A DNA stretch of 64,000 bases, taken from Paenibacillus curdlanolyticus YK9. Its GTDB lineage: Bacteria; Bacillota; Bacilli; Paenibacillales; Paenibacillaceae. The notes beneath the pieces were generated by a model. The model ran no database searches, was not told the origin of the DNA, and was given only the letters and a program-made list of their open reading frames with translations. The DNA lies in assembly GCF_000179615.1 (NCBI RefSeq), contig NZ_AEDD01000012.1, positions 124,001 to 188,000 on the forward strand, written 5' to 3'. Position 1 is the first letter of the stretch. Each line of letters starts with the position of its first letter. The position numbers were made by a program, and so were the translations under genes. Of this stretch, positions 20,711-30,026 are shown in pieces.

Positions 20711-21859
20711 CTATGAACGTTGTGTGAACGACTCCGGACGGTTGTCCGCTTTTCCAAAATGGTGCAGCAGCCCTTGCACGATGCGAACAGATGCTTGTCC
20801 ATCGCCATACGGATTGGCCGATTTGCTCATCCGGTCATACAGCTCGGAATCGCTAAGCAGCGCTCTCGTCCGCTCATAAACAGCCGCTTCCTCTGTTCCC
20901 ACGAGCTCCAGCGTGCCCGCTTCTACACCTTCCGGACGCTCCGTCGTGTCACGCAGGACAAGAACAGGCACACCGTAGGATGGCGCTTCCTCCTGCAAGC
21001 CGCCCGAATCCGTCAGAATCAGGTGGGTATGCGGGTAGAAGTTATGCAAATCGACCACGTCGAGCGGATCGATCAGCTTGATGCGCGGATGGTCGCCGAG
21101 AATCTCCTGTGCAGGCTCCTTGACCGCCGGGCTCGGGTGCACCGGATAAACGATCGCAATATCCTCGAACTCGTCTGCAATGCGGCGTACCGCATTGAAA
21201 ATGTTGCGATGCGGCTCGCCCTGCGATTCGCGGCGATGGGCTGTCATAAGCACGAGGCGCTTGCCCTCCGCCCAATCGAGCACGGGATGCGTGAAGTCCT
21301 TTTTAACCGTGTATTGGAACACGTCCGTCACGGTGTTGCCCGTTACGTAAATGCGTTCCTCCGCCTTGTTCTCCTTGCGCAGATTGCCTGCCGACCATTG
21401 CGTTGGGGCAAAATGAACGTCCGCGAGCACGCCCGTCAGCTGGCGGTTCATCTCTTCCGGATATGGCGAGAGCTTGTTCCATGTCCGCAGGCCCGCCTCT
21501 ACATGTCCCACTTGAATCTGCTGCAGGAACGCCGCATAGCTCGCGAGGAACGTCGTCAGCGTGTCGCCATGCACGAGCACGATGTCCGGCTTCGCTTCGC
21601 GGAGAACCGGCTCCAAGCCTTGCAGAACGCGAATCGTAATCTCGTTCAGCGTCTGGCGGTCCTTCATCACGTCCAGATCATAATCAGGCTGGATGTTGAA
21701 CACTTCAAGCACCTGATCGAGCATCTGGCGATGCTGCGCCGTTACGCAAACAATCGACTCAATTTGTTCAGGGTGGCGCTGCAGTTCCAAAATGAGGGGC
21801 GCCATCTTAATCGCTTCCGGCCGAACGCCGAATATGGTCATTACTTTTAATTTAGACAA
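20711..21859 (-). CDS. wecB: UDP-N-acetylglucosamine 2-epimerase (non-hydrolysing), TTG start
   Basis: This 382-residue enzyme interconverts UDP-GlcNAc and UDP-ManNAc for teichoic acid linkage units or surface glycans (mnaA in Bacillus). Family motifs include FGVRPEAIKMAP at the N-terminus, VHGDTLTTFLASYAA, GHVEAGLRTW, TAHRRES and LTDSGGLQEEAP. The TTG at 21859 gives the expected N-terminus MSKLKVMTIFG. The 132 bp between the stop and atpZ hold only the atp promoter and nothing else that I see. Confidence 0.95.
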   Translation of the reverse strand: MSKLKVMTIFGVRPEAIKMAPLILELQRHPEQIESIVCVTAQHRQMLDQVLEVFNIQPDYDLDVMKDRQTLNEITIRVLQGLEPVLREAKPDIVLVHGDTLTTFLASYAAFLQQIQVGHVEAGLRTWNKLSPYPEEMNRQLTGVLADVHFAPTQWSAGNLRKENKAEERIYVTGNTVTDVFQYTVKKDFTHPVLDWAEGKRLVLMTAHRRESQGEPHRNIFNAVRRIADEFEDIAIVYPVHPSPAVKEPAQEILGDHPRIKLIDPLDVVDLHNFYPHTHLILTDSGGLQEEAPSYGVPVLVLRDTTERPEGVEAGTLELVGTEEAAVYERTRALLSDSELYDRMSKSANPYGDGQASVRIVQGLLHHFGKADNRPESFTQRS

Positions 21860-21904
21860 AACGAATCTTCATCTCCCTTAGCATGCTTGCAAATAAAATC
21901 AAAA

Positions 21905-22534
21905 TTAATGGGTGCCAAACATTCGGTCGCCCGCATCGCCAAGACCTGGCACGATATAGCCATGGTCATTCAGCTTCTCATCGAGCGCCGCGGTATAAAT
22001 ATCGACATCGGGATGCGCTTTCTGAAGCGCGTCTACGCCCTCTGGAGCAGCGATCAGGCACATCATCTTGATCTGCTCGCAGCCCCGCTTCTTCAGCGAA
22101 TCGATTGCCGCAATGGCGGAGCCGCCCGTTGCCAGCATCGGGTCGATGACAATGAGCAGACGGTTCGTCGCATCCGTAGGCAGATTAATATAATACTCGA
22201 CAGGCTGGAGCGTCTGCGGGTCGCGGAACAAGCCGATATGGCCAACCTTGGCAGCCGGAATCAGCTTCAGCATCCCGTCCACCATGCCAAGACCCGCGCG
22301 CAAAATCGGGATTAGCCCCAGCATGCGGCCGGATACGACCTTCGATTCCGTCACTTGAACAGGCGTTTCCACCTGCACCGTTTCAAGCTTTACGTTTCGC
22401 GTAATTTCATAGGCCATCAAGGTGCCGACTTCGTCGACGAGCTCCCGAAAGTCCTTCGTATTCGTGTTTTTGTCGCGGATAAAGGTGAGCTTATGCTGGA
22501 TCAACGGATGGTCGCAAATGACCAATTTGCTCAT
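21905..22534 (-). CDS. upp: Uracil phosphoribosyltransferase
   Basis: This 209-residue salvage enzyme converts uracil and PRPP to UMP. The PRPP-binding loop [12 protein letters not shown] lies near residues 128-139. The C-terminal [12 protein letters not shown](M/I)FG stretch is characteristic. It lies downstream of glyA, as in Bacillus, but with one extra gene in between. Confidence 0.98.
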   Translation of the reverse strand: MSKLVICDHPLIQHKLTFIRDKNTNTKDFRELVDEVGTLMAYEITRNVKLETVQVETPVQVTESKVVSGRMLGLIPILRAGLGMVDGMLKLIPAAKVGHIGLFRDPQTLQPVEYYINLPTDATNRLLIVIDPMLATGGSAIAAIDSLKKRGCEQIKMMCLIAAPEGVDALQKAHPDVDIYTAALDEKLNDHGYIVPGLGDAGDRMFGTH

Positions 22535-22578
22535 GCTGTGCTGCCTCCCTGATTATGCCTTGGGTAAATACCCCGTTT

Positions 22579-22587
22579 ATTATAGCA
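22579..22587 (-). promoter_or_regulatory. Extended -10 promoter of upp
   Basis: On the minus strand a TGC precedes TATAAT (22579-22584), about 45 bases before the upp start. There is no clear -35. Confidence 0.5.
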
Positions 22588-22666
22588 TTGTAAAAGGCAC
22601 GTTGCATCCTCAGCTGTCCACTCGCAAAAAAGCGTTAATTCATGCGGATTTCAGCCACTGGACAAG

Positions 22667-23740
22667 CTAATCTCCACCGCCGCCGCAGGAGGACCCGCAA
22701 GAGGACCCGCAGGACGAGCCGCTGCTGCAAGAGCTATTGCCTCCGCCTCCGCAGGAGGAAGAGGATCCGCCGTCATCTCCATGGTGGTGGTTATGATGAT
22801 GATGGTTCGAGCTGCCGCCAGAATCGCTGCCTGTCGAGCATTGATTCGTATGGGCGCCCCCGGAGGCGTTGCGCCTATGCTCTTCCTGAAGCGATTCGTC
22901 TACGCGCTGCGAGAGATGGTTCGGCTCCAAAACGGAATAATACAGCAGCAACCCGCCCCCTGCCATGCCGATGAGCGAATCGTCCGTCCTGCTTGCGCTA
23001 CGCCCCGAGGACGATTGCCGTGCGCGAGCGCCCGCCACCTGCTGCTTCGCCGCTGCGATCAAAGCAGTGATCGTCGCATCCAGATCGCTATGAACCGCCG
23101 CTGTATCGCGCCGGAATAACGACTCTCGAAGCGTTTGCTCGTCGCTGGACTCCAGCTCTGCCAATTGACTCTCCTTTAACGGATGCCGATAAAAGGAGCC
23201 CCACAGCTTACCGCTGGCCGGCGACATACCGAATAGCTCCGCATAAACCCAATCGAACCATGCCCTGCCGCCAGCATCCGGCTTATTCTCCCCCGGAGCA
23301 TGCGGCGCATGATGAATGTAAACGCCGCAAAACCGTTGGCAGAACGTTTCGTATTCCCGCGTAAACATAAGCATTTCATGCCAGACCTCATCGACCTTGT
23401 TGCTGTACATCGGCACATTCCGCAGCAATGCGCACATCAAGAAAAACCGTTTAAGCTCAAACCACGTCCACTGCCACTCCGCGGCTGCCACTGCAGGGCG
23501 CGCTTGAAGCACGCGATCGTGCACCCGCGATTCGAAGCCCTCATCCAGCGCTGCTTCCAAACGTTCAGCCGCACTGCGCGCAGGATGACCCACAGGCAGC
23601 CCTAACGCTGCCGGCGGAAGCTCCTGGGGGAACCCTCTGCCGAGTCCTCTTCCACGGCCTTGCTGCTTGTTTCGATTCGATAGACTGCCCATCACTATAG
23701 CAATTAAAATGATGCCGCCAACGAACAATAAAACCTCCAT
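22667..23740 (-). CDS. Membrane-anchored glycine-rich-domain protein with Cys/His-rich C-terminus
   Basis: This is a 357-residue protein of unknown function. An N-terminal membrane helix lies at about 3-18. A central region (about 90-200) carries a VDEVWHEML...FCQRFCG(V)YIHH pattern that resembles the DUF1399/glycine-rich-domain family; this assignment is by eye. The last 80 residues are low complexity: a His-rich stretch (HHHHNHHH), then Ser/Gly with paired cysteines (SCGSSCGSSCGGGG). Such a tail could bind metal. I chose the ATG at 23740 with GGGGAGG nine bases upstream. It interrupts the glyA-upp adjacency usual in Bacillus. Confidence 0.8.
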   Translation of the reverse strand: MEVLLFVGGIILIAIVMGSLSNRNKQQGRGRGLGRGFPQELPPAALGLPVGHPARSAAERLEAALDEGFESRVHDRVLQARPAVAAAEWQWTWFELKRFFLMCALLRNVPMYSNKVDEVWHEMLMFTREYETFCQRFCGVYIHHAPHAPGENKPDAGGRAWFDWVYAELFGMSPASGKLWGSFYRHPLKESQLAELESSDEQTLRESLFRRDTAAVHSDLDATITALIAAAKQQVAGARARQSSSGRSASRTDDSLIGMAGGGLLLYYSVLEPNHLSQRVDESLQEEHRRNASGGAHTNQCSTGSDSGGSSNHHHHNHHHGDDGGSSSSCGGGGNSSCSSGSSCGSSCGSSCGGGGD

Positions 23741-23811
23741 ATGAAGCTGCCTCCCCAATCATTCCCATGATTGACATTAGTATATCATGACAATCCCGAC
23801 CGGAGGATACA

Positions 23812-23848
23812 AAAAGCCCCCTGCTCCATTCGAGGAGAGGGGGCTTAA
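23812..23848 (-). terminator. Terminator after glyA
   Basis: The arms AAGCCCCCT and AGGGGGCTT, with an inner CTCC/GGAG pairing, are followed on the minus strand by TTTTTG. Confidence 0.85.
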
Positions 23849-23876
23849 AGCCAAGCGCGTCAAAGCGCGCAGGCGA

Positions 23877-25124
23877 TTAGTAAGTCATTCCTGGGTAGAG
23901 CGGGAATTGTGCCGTCAGCGCTTGAACTTTACCGCGCGCTTCTGCCAGAACCGCTTCGTCCTTCGGATTTTTGAGCGTCATTGCGATAACTTCCGCGATC
24001 ACTTTCATCGCGTCCTCGTTCATGCCGCGAGCCGTAGCCGCTGGCGTACCGATCCGGATGCCGCTTGTAACGAACGGGCTTGTTGGGTCGAATGGAATCG
24101 CATTTTTGTTACACGTAATTTGAACGGAATCCAGTACATGCTCGGCTTCTTTACCTGTGATGTTCAGGTTGCGAAGGTCGATCAGCATGAGGTGGTTGTC
24201 CGTACCGCCCGATACAAGGTTCAGGCCGTGTCCAACGAGCGCGTCAGCAAGCACGCGAGCGTTGTTGACAACGTTTTGGCCATATTCCTTGAACGAAGGC
24301 TGGAGCGCTTCGCCCAATGCAACTGCTTTAGCTGCGATAACGTGCATGAGCGGTCCGCCTTGGGAGCCTGGGAATACCGCTTTGTCGATTGCTGCAGCCC
24401 AAGGCTTGCGGCAAAGGATCATACCGCCGCGCGGTCCGCGAAGCGTTTTGTGCGTCGTTGTCGTTACGAAGTGTGCATGCGGCACTGGGTTCGGATGCAG
24501 ACCAGCAGCAACAAGGCCCGCGATGTGCGCCATATCAACCATGAACAGCGCGCCTACGTCTTGTGCGATTTGGCCAAGCTTCTCGAAATCGATGATGCGC
24601 GGGTATGCACTTGCGCCAGCGACGATCAGGCGTGGACGGTGCTTAAACGCCAGCTTGCGAACTTCTTCATAATCGATCGTGGAAGAGTCCTCTTGTACGC
24701 CATAAGGAACGAAGTTGTAAAGAAGGCCCGATGCGTTAACTGGGCTGCCGTGCGTCAAGTGTCCGCCATGCGCCAGGTTCATACCAAGAACCGTATCGCC
24801 TGGGTTGAGGCATGCCAGGTAAACAGCCATGTTTGCTTGTGCGCCGGAATGCGGCTGCACGTTCGCGTGCTCGGCGCCGAACAGCTCTTTTGCGCGGTCG
24901 CGTGCGATATTTTCAACGATATCGACATGCTCACAGCCGCCATAGTAGCGTTTGCCTGGGTAGCCTTCTGCATATTTGTTCGTCAGAACCGTGCCCATTG
25001 CTTCGATTACAGCTTCACTAACGATATTCTCGGATGCGATCAGCTCGATGTTGTCGCGTTGGCGTTGCAATTCAAGTCCAAGTGCTTCTAAAACTGCTGG
25101 GTCTTGCTTACGTAGGTTTTCCAT
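23877..25124 (-). CDS. glyA: Serine hydroxymethyltransferase
   Basis: This 415-residue PLP enzyme converts serine and tetrahydrofolate to glycine and methylene-THF. The PLP lysine lies in [14 protein letters not shown] near residue 226. The ATG at 25124 has AGGAGG nine bases upstream; a TTG two codons earlier overlaps that spacing. It is probably the last gene of the riboswitch-controlled unit rpiB-ywlG-glyA, which would link its expression to folate and purine status. Confidence 0.98.
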   Translation of the reverse strand: MENLRKQDPAVLEALGLELQRQRDNIELIASENIVSEAVIEAMGTVLTNKYAEGYPGKRYYGGCEHVDIVENIARDRAKELFGAEHANVQPHSGAQANMAVYLACLNPGDTVLGMNLAHGGHLTHGSPVNASGLLYNFVPYGVQEDSSTIDYEEVRKLAFKHRPRLIVAGASAYPRIIDFEKLGQIAQDVGALFMVDMAHIAGLVAAGLHPNPVPHAHFVTTTTHKTLRGPRGGMILCRKPWAAAIDKAVFPGSQGGPLMHVIAAKAVALGEALQPSFKEYGQNVVNNARVLADALVGHGLNLVSGGTDNHLMLIDLRNLNITGKEAEHVLDSVQITCNKNAIPFDPTSPFVTSGIRIGTPAATARGMNEDAMKVIAEVIAMTLKNPKDEAVLAEARGKVQALTAQFPLYPGMTY

Positions 25125-25228
25125 TCTCAATATCCTCCTCTAATGTCCTTGCTTATATGGTTAAGCTCAAAAAGCGCAAGCTGAATCTCCGTCAAACTCG
25201 AATCTATAACTCTCGCAGTAACTGCCTA

Positions 25229-25834
25229 TTAGTCGCAAGTGCCGCTTGCTTGTTCAGCTGTCTGCTCCCGCTCATAAACGGCCCTTGCTCCGCCGATCAG
25301 CTTCGGCCGCGCGAACGCCATCGTCAAATGGGCCGCCCCAATAGTACGCACGGATGGACGAACAGGGACCGCTACCGCGCGCAGATGCATCCCGATAAAC
25401 GTGTCGCCAATGTCAATGCCGGCATGCGCGCGTACGCTTTCGACGAGCACAGCATCCGGCAGCGCCCGATACGCGTGTGCAGCCATCGAGCCGCCCGCCT
25501 TCGGCACAGGCACGGCTGCAACCTCCTCCAGTCCATAGCGATCAGCCGCTTCACGCTCGACGACGAGCGCGCGATTGAGATGCTCGCAGCACTGGAACAA
25601 AGGATAAAAGCCGATTTCGCCGCGAACCGCCTCCACGCCTGCGAAGATCGCTTCCGCCGCCGACGTCGTGCCGGATGTCCCTATTCGCTGGCCGAGCACC
25701 TCGCTCGTGCTAACGCCAATGACGACCAACTGGCCGCGCTTTAACCCGCCGGCGGCAACCAGCTCGCGAAGCGCCGTTGTAACAGATTGCTCAACCGACT
25801 TAGCTTGTACATGGTCAAATGCCGCAGCACTCAT
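25229..25834 (-). CDS. TIGR01440/DUF436-family protein (YwlG-like)
   Basis: This is a 201-residue conserved protein of unknown function, found between rpiB and glyA in Bacillus as well. Visible features are the RGQLVVIGVSTSEVLG, GIGTSGT-like and QCCEHLNRALVVE stretches, including a Cys-Cys pair. I chose the ATG at 25834, which lies eight bases after GGAGG; an ATG two codons earlier is only two bases from that site. Confidence 0.9.
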   Translation of the reverse strand: MSAAAFDHVQAKSVEQSVTTALRELVAAGGLKRGQLVVIGVSTSEVLGQRIGTSGTTSAAEAIFAGVEAVRGEIGFYPLFQCCEHLNRALVVEREAADRYGLEEVAAVPVPKAGGSMAAHAYRALPDAVLVESVRAHAGIDIGDTFIGMHLRAVAVPVRPSVRTIGAAHLTMAFARPKLIGGARAVYEREQTAEQASGTCD

Positions 25835-25860
25835 GGCCATTACCTCCGATTCGATGCGGG

Positions 25861-26319
25861 CTAGACGCGATTCGAAACCTGCTTTTCAATATTCATCACT
25901 TTATTGATGCGTCCGACATGGCGTTCGCCATTGGAGAACGGCGTTTCCAGCCAAATGCGAACAATCTCTTCCGCGATACCGAAGCCAAGTACGCGCTCGC
26001 CCAATGCAAGGACGTTCGTATCGTTGTGGTCGCGCGTCGCTTTCGCCGAGAACGTGTCCTGCACGAGTGCACAGCGAATGCCTTGCACTTTGTTCGCTGC
26101 GATGGACATCCCAATTCCCGTGCCGCAGATCAAAATGCCGCGATCCGCTTCGCCCTTAACGACTGCTTCGCATACGGGAAGCGCATAATCCGGATAATCG
26201 ACGGATTGGTCGCAGCTGCAGCCGACATCTTGCACTTCATGGCCGAGCGATTGGATGATCGGAACTAAAACTTCTTTCAAGCGGTAGCCGCCATGGTCGG
26301 CTCCAATCGAGATTTTCAT
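25861..26319 (-). CDS. rpiB: Ribose 5-phosphate isomerase B
   Basis: This 152-residue RpiB/LacAB-family isomerase interconverts ribose 5-phosphate and ribulose 5-phosphate. Motifs are GADHGG (His9), the catalytic Cys65 in ILICGTGIGMSIAANK, and TRDHND. An AAGGAGG site precedes the ATG. It is the first gene behind the ZTP riboswitch candidate at 26453-26522. Confidence 0.95.
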   Translation of the reverse strand: MKISIGADHGGYRLKEVLVPIIQSLGHEVQDVGCSCDQSVDYPDYALPVCEAVVKGEADRGILICGTGIGMSIAANKVQGIRCALVQDTFSAKATRDHNDTNVLALGERVLGFGIAEEIVRIWLETPFSNGERHVGRINKVMNIEKQVSNRV

Positions 26320-26417
26320 GAACGTGGATCCTCCTTAGGATTGTGCGATTTGCGCTAGCCTTAGTATACCTAATTTGTCCGAGTTACACGACAGCCCTTA
26401 CGCCCGAAAAAAAGCAA

Positions 26418-26451
26418 AAAGAGCATAGCGTGCTCATGCACGATGCTCTTT
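26418..26451 (-). terminator. Intrinsic terminator, expression platform of the ZTP riboswitch
   Basis: The arms AAAGAGCAT and ATGCTCTTT, with an inner stem GTGC/GCAC, are followed on the minus strand by TTTTTGCTTTTTTT. It begins at the 3' end of the aptamer, so ligand binding could decide between termination and read-through into rpiB. Confidence 0.85.
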
Positions 26452-26452
26452 G

Positions 26453-26522
26453 CCCAGGCGACCGGCCGTATATTCCGATGCTCCACCGTGGTATCCCACT
26501 TCGTCGCCAGTTACATCGGAAA
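26453..26522 (-). ncRNA. ZTP (pfl) riboswitch aptamer upstream of rpiB-ywlG-glyA
   Basis: Reading the minus strand, the hallmarks of the pfl motif appear in order. There is a closing stem TTCCGATG/CATCGGAA, then ACTGGCG, then a small hairpin GTGG-GATA-CCAC. A GGTGGAGC segment follows, and the 3' domain ends CGCCTGGGC. CGCC can pair with GGCG as the known pseudoknot. The class senses ZTP/ZMP, which accumulates when 10-formyl-THF is short, and usually turns on purine and one-carbon genes. The presence of glyA in the downstream unit supports the call. It was recognised by eye; a covariance-model search would settle it. Confidence 0.85.
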
Positions 26523-26538
26523 CCGTTAATTTGATTTC

Positions 26539-26567
26539 ATTTTACTCCAACCTATCGGCAAAATCAA
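26539..26567 (-). promoter_or_regulatory. Sigma-A promoter of the riboswitch-rpiB-ywlG-glyA transcript
   Basis: On the minus strand TTGATT (26562-26567) and TAAAAT (26539-26544) are separated by exactly 17 bases. The start site would fall about ten bases before the aptamer's closing stem. Confidence 0.7.
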
Positions 26568-26595
26568 TCCTAAAACGCATGACTCGACACCCAAA

Positions 26596-27186
26596 TCAGC
26601 GTTCGGTTCCAGCCTCGCCCAGTTTGTCCAAAAGCTTGTCCACAGCCGCTTCGATCTCCGCCGCGCAGCTCTCATACACCTGCAGCGGGCCGCCGAACGG
26701 ATCAGCAATATCGAAGTTGGGGATACGCTTCTCCAGCTCCAGCATGCGCGAACGCTCCGCTTCAGGCATCTGCTGCCCGAGCGCCTGCTTCATTTGCCAT
26801 TCCGTATATAAACGCTCCAGCTCCTCGAGATCCGCCACCGTATCCGCACTAAGCGCCGCGTATTCCATCAGCGTATGCGTCTTGTCAATCGCCTCGGGAA
26901 ACCGGCCAATCAATCCCCGTTTATGCGCCGAGGTCATCGTCAAAATCAGATCCGCCCATTCCACGAATGATTTGCCGAGCGCGCGGCTTGCCCCTTCGTG
27001 GGAGACACGCTTGCGTCTGAGCGTCTCCGCCGCATTGGCCGAAATCGGCAGCCCGTCTACGGTCGAAACGCCCGCAGAGCGGATTTCGAGGTTCATGGAG
27101 CGGCTTGCCGCCCGATCGCGCATGATGGCCTCTGCCATCGGTGACCGACATGTATTGCCAGTACAAACGAACAATATCCGTTTCAC
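26596..27186 (-). CDS. ywlE: Low-molecular-weight phosphatase, probable protein-arginine phosphatase (YwlE-like)
   Basis: This 196-residue protein has the phosphatase loop CTGNTCRS (Cys8 to Ser15) and the general acid in DPFGG near residue 163. Threonine in the loop (Thr12), rather than isoleucine or leucine, is the feature reported to favour phosphoarginine in YwlE. That would oppose the arginine kinase McsB and the ClpCP degradation pathway. It is longer than Bacillus YwlE (about 150 residues), with extra helical sequence around residues 100-155. Its position in the ywlC-D-E-F-G order supports the name. Confidence 0.88.
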   Translation of the reverse strand: MKRILFVCTGNTCRSPMAEAIMRDRAASRSMNLEIRSAGVSTVDGLPISANAAETLRRKRVSHEGASRALGKSFVEWADLILTMTSAHKRGLIGRFPEAIDKTHTLMEYAALSADTVADLEELERLYTEWQMKQALGQQMPEAERSRMLELEKRIPNFDIADPFGGPLQVYESCAAEIEAAVDKLLDKLGEAGTER

Positions 27187-27208
27187 TTAGATGCCAATCT
27201 CCTTTCCG

Positions 27209-27769
27209 TTAGAACACAAATAATAATCCGAACGTCAGCAAAATGATGCCGCCGCACGCCTCCCCGTATTCCCCAAGGCTCCGGCTTGCGCGGCGTCCCA
27301 GCAGCAGCCCAAGCACAGACATGAGACCGCCGAAAAACCCGAATAAAAGCACCGTGTACAGCACGTCTGCCGCAAACATGCCCAATGAAACACCGACCGA
27401 GAACGAATCGACGCTTACGCTAAAAGCGAACAGCAGCATGCCCCAAATCGTCTGATGATTCACCGCAGGGCTATCGCCGCCCCGAAATGAGTTGTAAACC
27501 ATATGACCGCCCAGCAGCAGCAAAAGAACGCCCGCCGCACGCGATGCCACGCTGCCCAATAGGTCGCTGACATATTGTCCGGCCGTCATGCCGAGCAGCG
27601 GCATAAGCACATGGAACAACGCTATAATCGCGCTAAGCAGCAAAATCCGCTTTAGCCCGATGCCTTTCATCCCTATTCCAACGCCCAGCGAGAAAGCATC
27701 CATCCCAAGCGCTACCGCCATAATAAGCAGTGTTAACCATTCTCCGGCACCCATACTCGAACCCAGCAT
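27209..27769 (-). CDS. mntP: MntP-family manganese efflux pump (YwlD-like)
   Basis: This 186-residue protein has six hydrophobic segments. Two internally repeated motifs, GMDAFSLGVGIG near residue 23 and SVDSFSVGVSLG near residue 118, carry the membrane aspartates of the MntP family. The start at 27769 has GGGGGAG upstream. It occupies the ywlD position of the Bacillus order. Confidence 0.9.
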   Translation of the reverse strand: MLGSSMGAGEWLTLLIMAVALGMDAFSLGVGIGMKGIGLKRILLLSAIIALFHVLMPLLGMTAGQYVSDLLGSVASRAAGVLLLLLGGHMVYNSFRGGDSPAVNHQTIWGMLLFAFSVSVDSFSVGVSLGMFAADVLYTVLLFGFFGGLMSVLGLLLGRRASRSLGEYGEACGGIILLTFGLLFVF

Positions 27770-27848
27770 TCATCCATCTCCCCCGCGTGGCCCTTAGTTG
27801 TACCACTTTATGCGGACGAGCGCTGAAACATGTTCGGAGGCTCCGCCT

Positions 27849-29006
27849 CTAGGTTAAATAAACGATCTGGTGGCCTGCTGCCTTCTCCAGCCGATTCATC
27901 AGCGCCAAGCCAATTCCGTCGCTCGAGCAAGCCTCTGCCCAAATGCGCTGGACGCCTCTGGCATCGAACTCGCGCAAGGCAGCGTATAGCCCTTGCGCCG
28001 CTGTCTCCAGCTTCATCAGGCTGCCGCATGAAATAACAGCGTCCGCATGATAGCTCGCTGCATGCTCATCGTAGGTCAGCACGCCTGTTATCTCGCCTTC
28101 GGCTGCCGCAGCCTGAAGCGCTTTTGTAATGTATGCGCGAACGTCGTCCGGCTCGCCATGGACCAGCTGCATGCTGCCGCGCGGCGCGTAATGCGTATAT
28201 TTCATTCCGGGCGACCGTGGCGCTGCGGCTGGAACGGCAGTTGCAGTACCAACTGCGGGGGAGTCCGATACGACGGCCCGCTCCTGCGGGACCATCGTGG
28301 CGTCCTTTCGCTCCAGTGCTTCCAACGATTCGTCCAGCAAAACAGTCGGCGCTGCTTCACGCAGCTGTACCGGAGTAATCCCGCCTGGCCGCAAAATGCG
28401 AACAACGCCTGGCGCCTCGACTTGCACAACCGTCGATTCAAGCCCGACTCCCGTCGGGCCGCCATCTACAATGCCGTCGATCCGGCCATTCAAATCTTCG
28501 CGCACATGCTCAGCAACCGTCGGACTCGGCCGCCCGGAGCGATTGGCGCTAGGCGCGGCAACGGGACAGCCGGATTCGGCAATCAAACGCAGCGCCACCG
28601 CGTGATCCGGCATTCGCACCGCTACGGTATCCAACCCTGCGGTTACGCGCGGCGATACCGCGCCCTCAAGGGCAGGCAGCACGAGCGTTAGCGGCCCCGG
28701 CCAAAACCGGCGCATGAGCGCCCGCTCCGTGTCGCCATACGGCTTTACAAGCGTTCGAAGCTGCGCTTCGTCAGCGATATGAACGATTAGCGGGTTGTCA
28801 GAGGGACGGCCTTTGGCAACAAACACATTTTCCACTGCCGATGTCTGCCGCGCATCTGCACCCAGCCCATACACGGTCTCTGTCGGAAAGGCGACCGTTC
28901 CGCCTGTACGCAGCAGCTCCGCAGCCGCTGCAATTGCAGCCTCATCCGCTGCCGTTTGCTCCTGCAAGTCCGCCTTCACCTGCCAGAATTGCGTCTTTAT
29001 TGTCAT
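27849..29006 (-). CDS. ywlC: L-threonylcarbamoyladenylate synthase (Sua5/YwlC)
   Basis: This 385-residue enzyme makes the TC-AMP intermediate for the t6A37 modification of ANN-decoding tRNAs. The YrdC-like domain spans about residues 20-205, with the substrate motifs KGRPSDNPL, PSANRSG and GVGLESTVV. A linker rich in Ala/Pro/Val (about 240-265) leads to the C-terminal Sua5 domain starting at PGMKYTHYAP. It is a full-length Sua5, longer than the single-domain YrdC. Confidence 0.95.
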   Translation of the reverse strand: MTIKTQFWQVKADLQEQTAADEAAIAAAAELLRTGGTVAFPTETVYGLGADARQTSAVENVFVAKGRPSDNPLIVHIADEAQLRTLVKPYGDTERALMRRFWPGPLTLVLPALEGAVSPRVTAGLDTVAVRMPDHAVALRLIAESGCPVAAPSANRSGRPSPTVAEHVREDLNGRIDGIVDGGPTGVGLESTVVQVEAPGVVRILRPGGITPVQLREAAPTVLLDESLEALERKDATMVPQERAVVSDSPAVGTATAVPAAAPRSPGMKYTHYAPRGSMQLVHGEPDDVRAYITKALQAAAAEGEITGVLTYDEHAASYHADAVISCGSLMKLETAAQGLYAALREFDARGVQRIWAEACSSDGIGLALMNRLEKAAGHQIVYLT

Positions 29007-29121
29007 AGAAGCGATTCAATCCTTGTCATTTTGCATTTTATGCTAGTATAACACACCAAAGCCGGCTGCTTGCGCATGCCGGCTGTAATCACTTAAACAA
29101 TGAGACCCTGCAAGAAATGAA

Positions 29122-29964
29122 TCACGCGAATAAAGACCGGAAGAATCCAATGATTGCTTCAAAAATCTCAACGATGAAAAATTTCGCTTGCGGCGTCTCA
29201 GTCGATTGGTCCGCCTGTGCGCTAACTGCTTTGTCTGCTTGATCTAGTTTCGCCTGCTGTACGTGCGCCTGCTGATTTTTGCTATCCGCTGTCGACTTCG
29301 ACTTGGACGTCTTAGCTGCCGCAGGCTGCTTGCCGTCTTGTTCGGCCGCCGCCGCTGCTACAGGCTCAGCCTCGCCCGATGCCGCATCCACAAAGCACAG
29401 TGGCGGGAATAGCACGCACCACCAGTTTTGCCCGGCGCCTTTGCCGAGCGTGATGCGGAGCGCTTCATAATCGCCGGCGGGGTAGATGCGATTGCCGTAC
29501 ATTTTAGTAGGGAACGGAACAACAGCCAGCTCGGCTTTGAAGCCGTAATCGAACCCGCGAATCTCCAGCTCATGCGCAACGATCTTCTCGATTTCCCCCA
29601 TGTGCGAACGAATCGTCTCGCGCGCAGCTTCAATCGTAGAAGGACCCGCGACCCAGCTGTTCATCGCTTGAACGACAGCGTCGCGCACATGCCGCTTTAC
29701 CGCCTGATCAACCGGATTATCGGAGTTGGCGAGAATGCGCAGCCGGATCGACTGCTCCGGAATTGCGCCTTCAACAGCTGCAGCGTCCGTCCGCACTTGC
29801 TCCCAGCTCATGACTAGCACGAACAGTGCAATAATAAGGTATCCATACATTGGGCGATATGCAAAACGGCTGCGCCGCGGTTTGTCCAATTCAATAGAAC
29901 GCGCTTCAGAACGAACGTTAGGAGTGGAAGAATCAACCGAATAATAGGAATGATGGCGAATCAT
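29122..29964 (-). CDS. spoIIR: Stage II sporulation protein R
   Basis: This 280-residue secreted signalling protein is made in the forespore and triggers SpoIIGA processing of pro-sigma-E in the mother cell. It has one membrane or signal segment (about 40-58). The conserved core starts IRLRILANSDNPVDQ and ends NWWCVLFPPLCFVD. The C-terminal 80 residues form a Lys/Ala/Gln-rich tail with a hydrophobic end, an extension beyond the usual core. I chose the ATG at 29964, nine bases after AGGGG. A matching sigma-F promoter lies upstream. Confidence 0.95.
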   Translation of the reverse strand: MIRHHSYYSVDSSTPNVRSEARSIELDKPRRSRFAYRPMYGYLIIALFVLVMSWEQVRTDAAAVEGAIPEQSIRLRILANSDNPVDQAVKRHVRDAVVQAMNSWVAGPSTIEAARETIRSHMGEIEKIVAHELEIRGFDYGFKAELAVVPFPTKMYGNRIYPAGDYEALRITLGKGAGQNWWCVLFPPLCFVDAASGEAEPVAAAAAEQDGKQPAAAKTSKSKSTADSKNQQAHVQQAKLDQADKAVSAQADQSTETPQAKFFIVEIFEAIIGFFRSLFA

Positions 29965-30026
29965 AGACACAAGCCCCTCTCAGGCACCCGTCGGTGCTAG
30001 CTTGCGTTCCGGAACGAATCTATCCC

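Noticed and set aside
23787-25091. Long open frame antisense to glyA
   Set aside because: Same codon-bias effect; glyA on the other strand is unmistakable.
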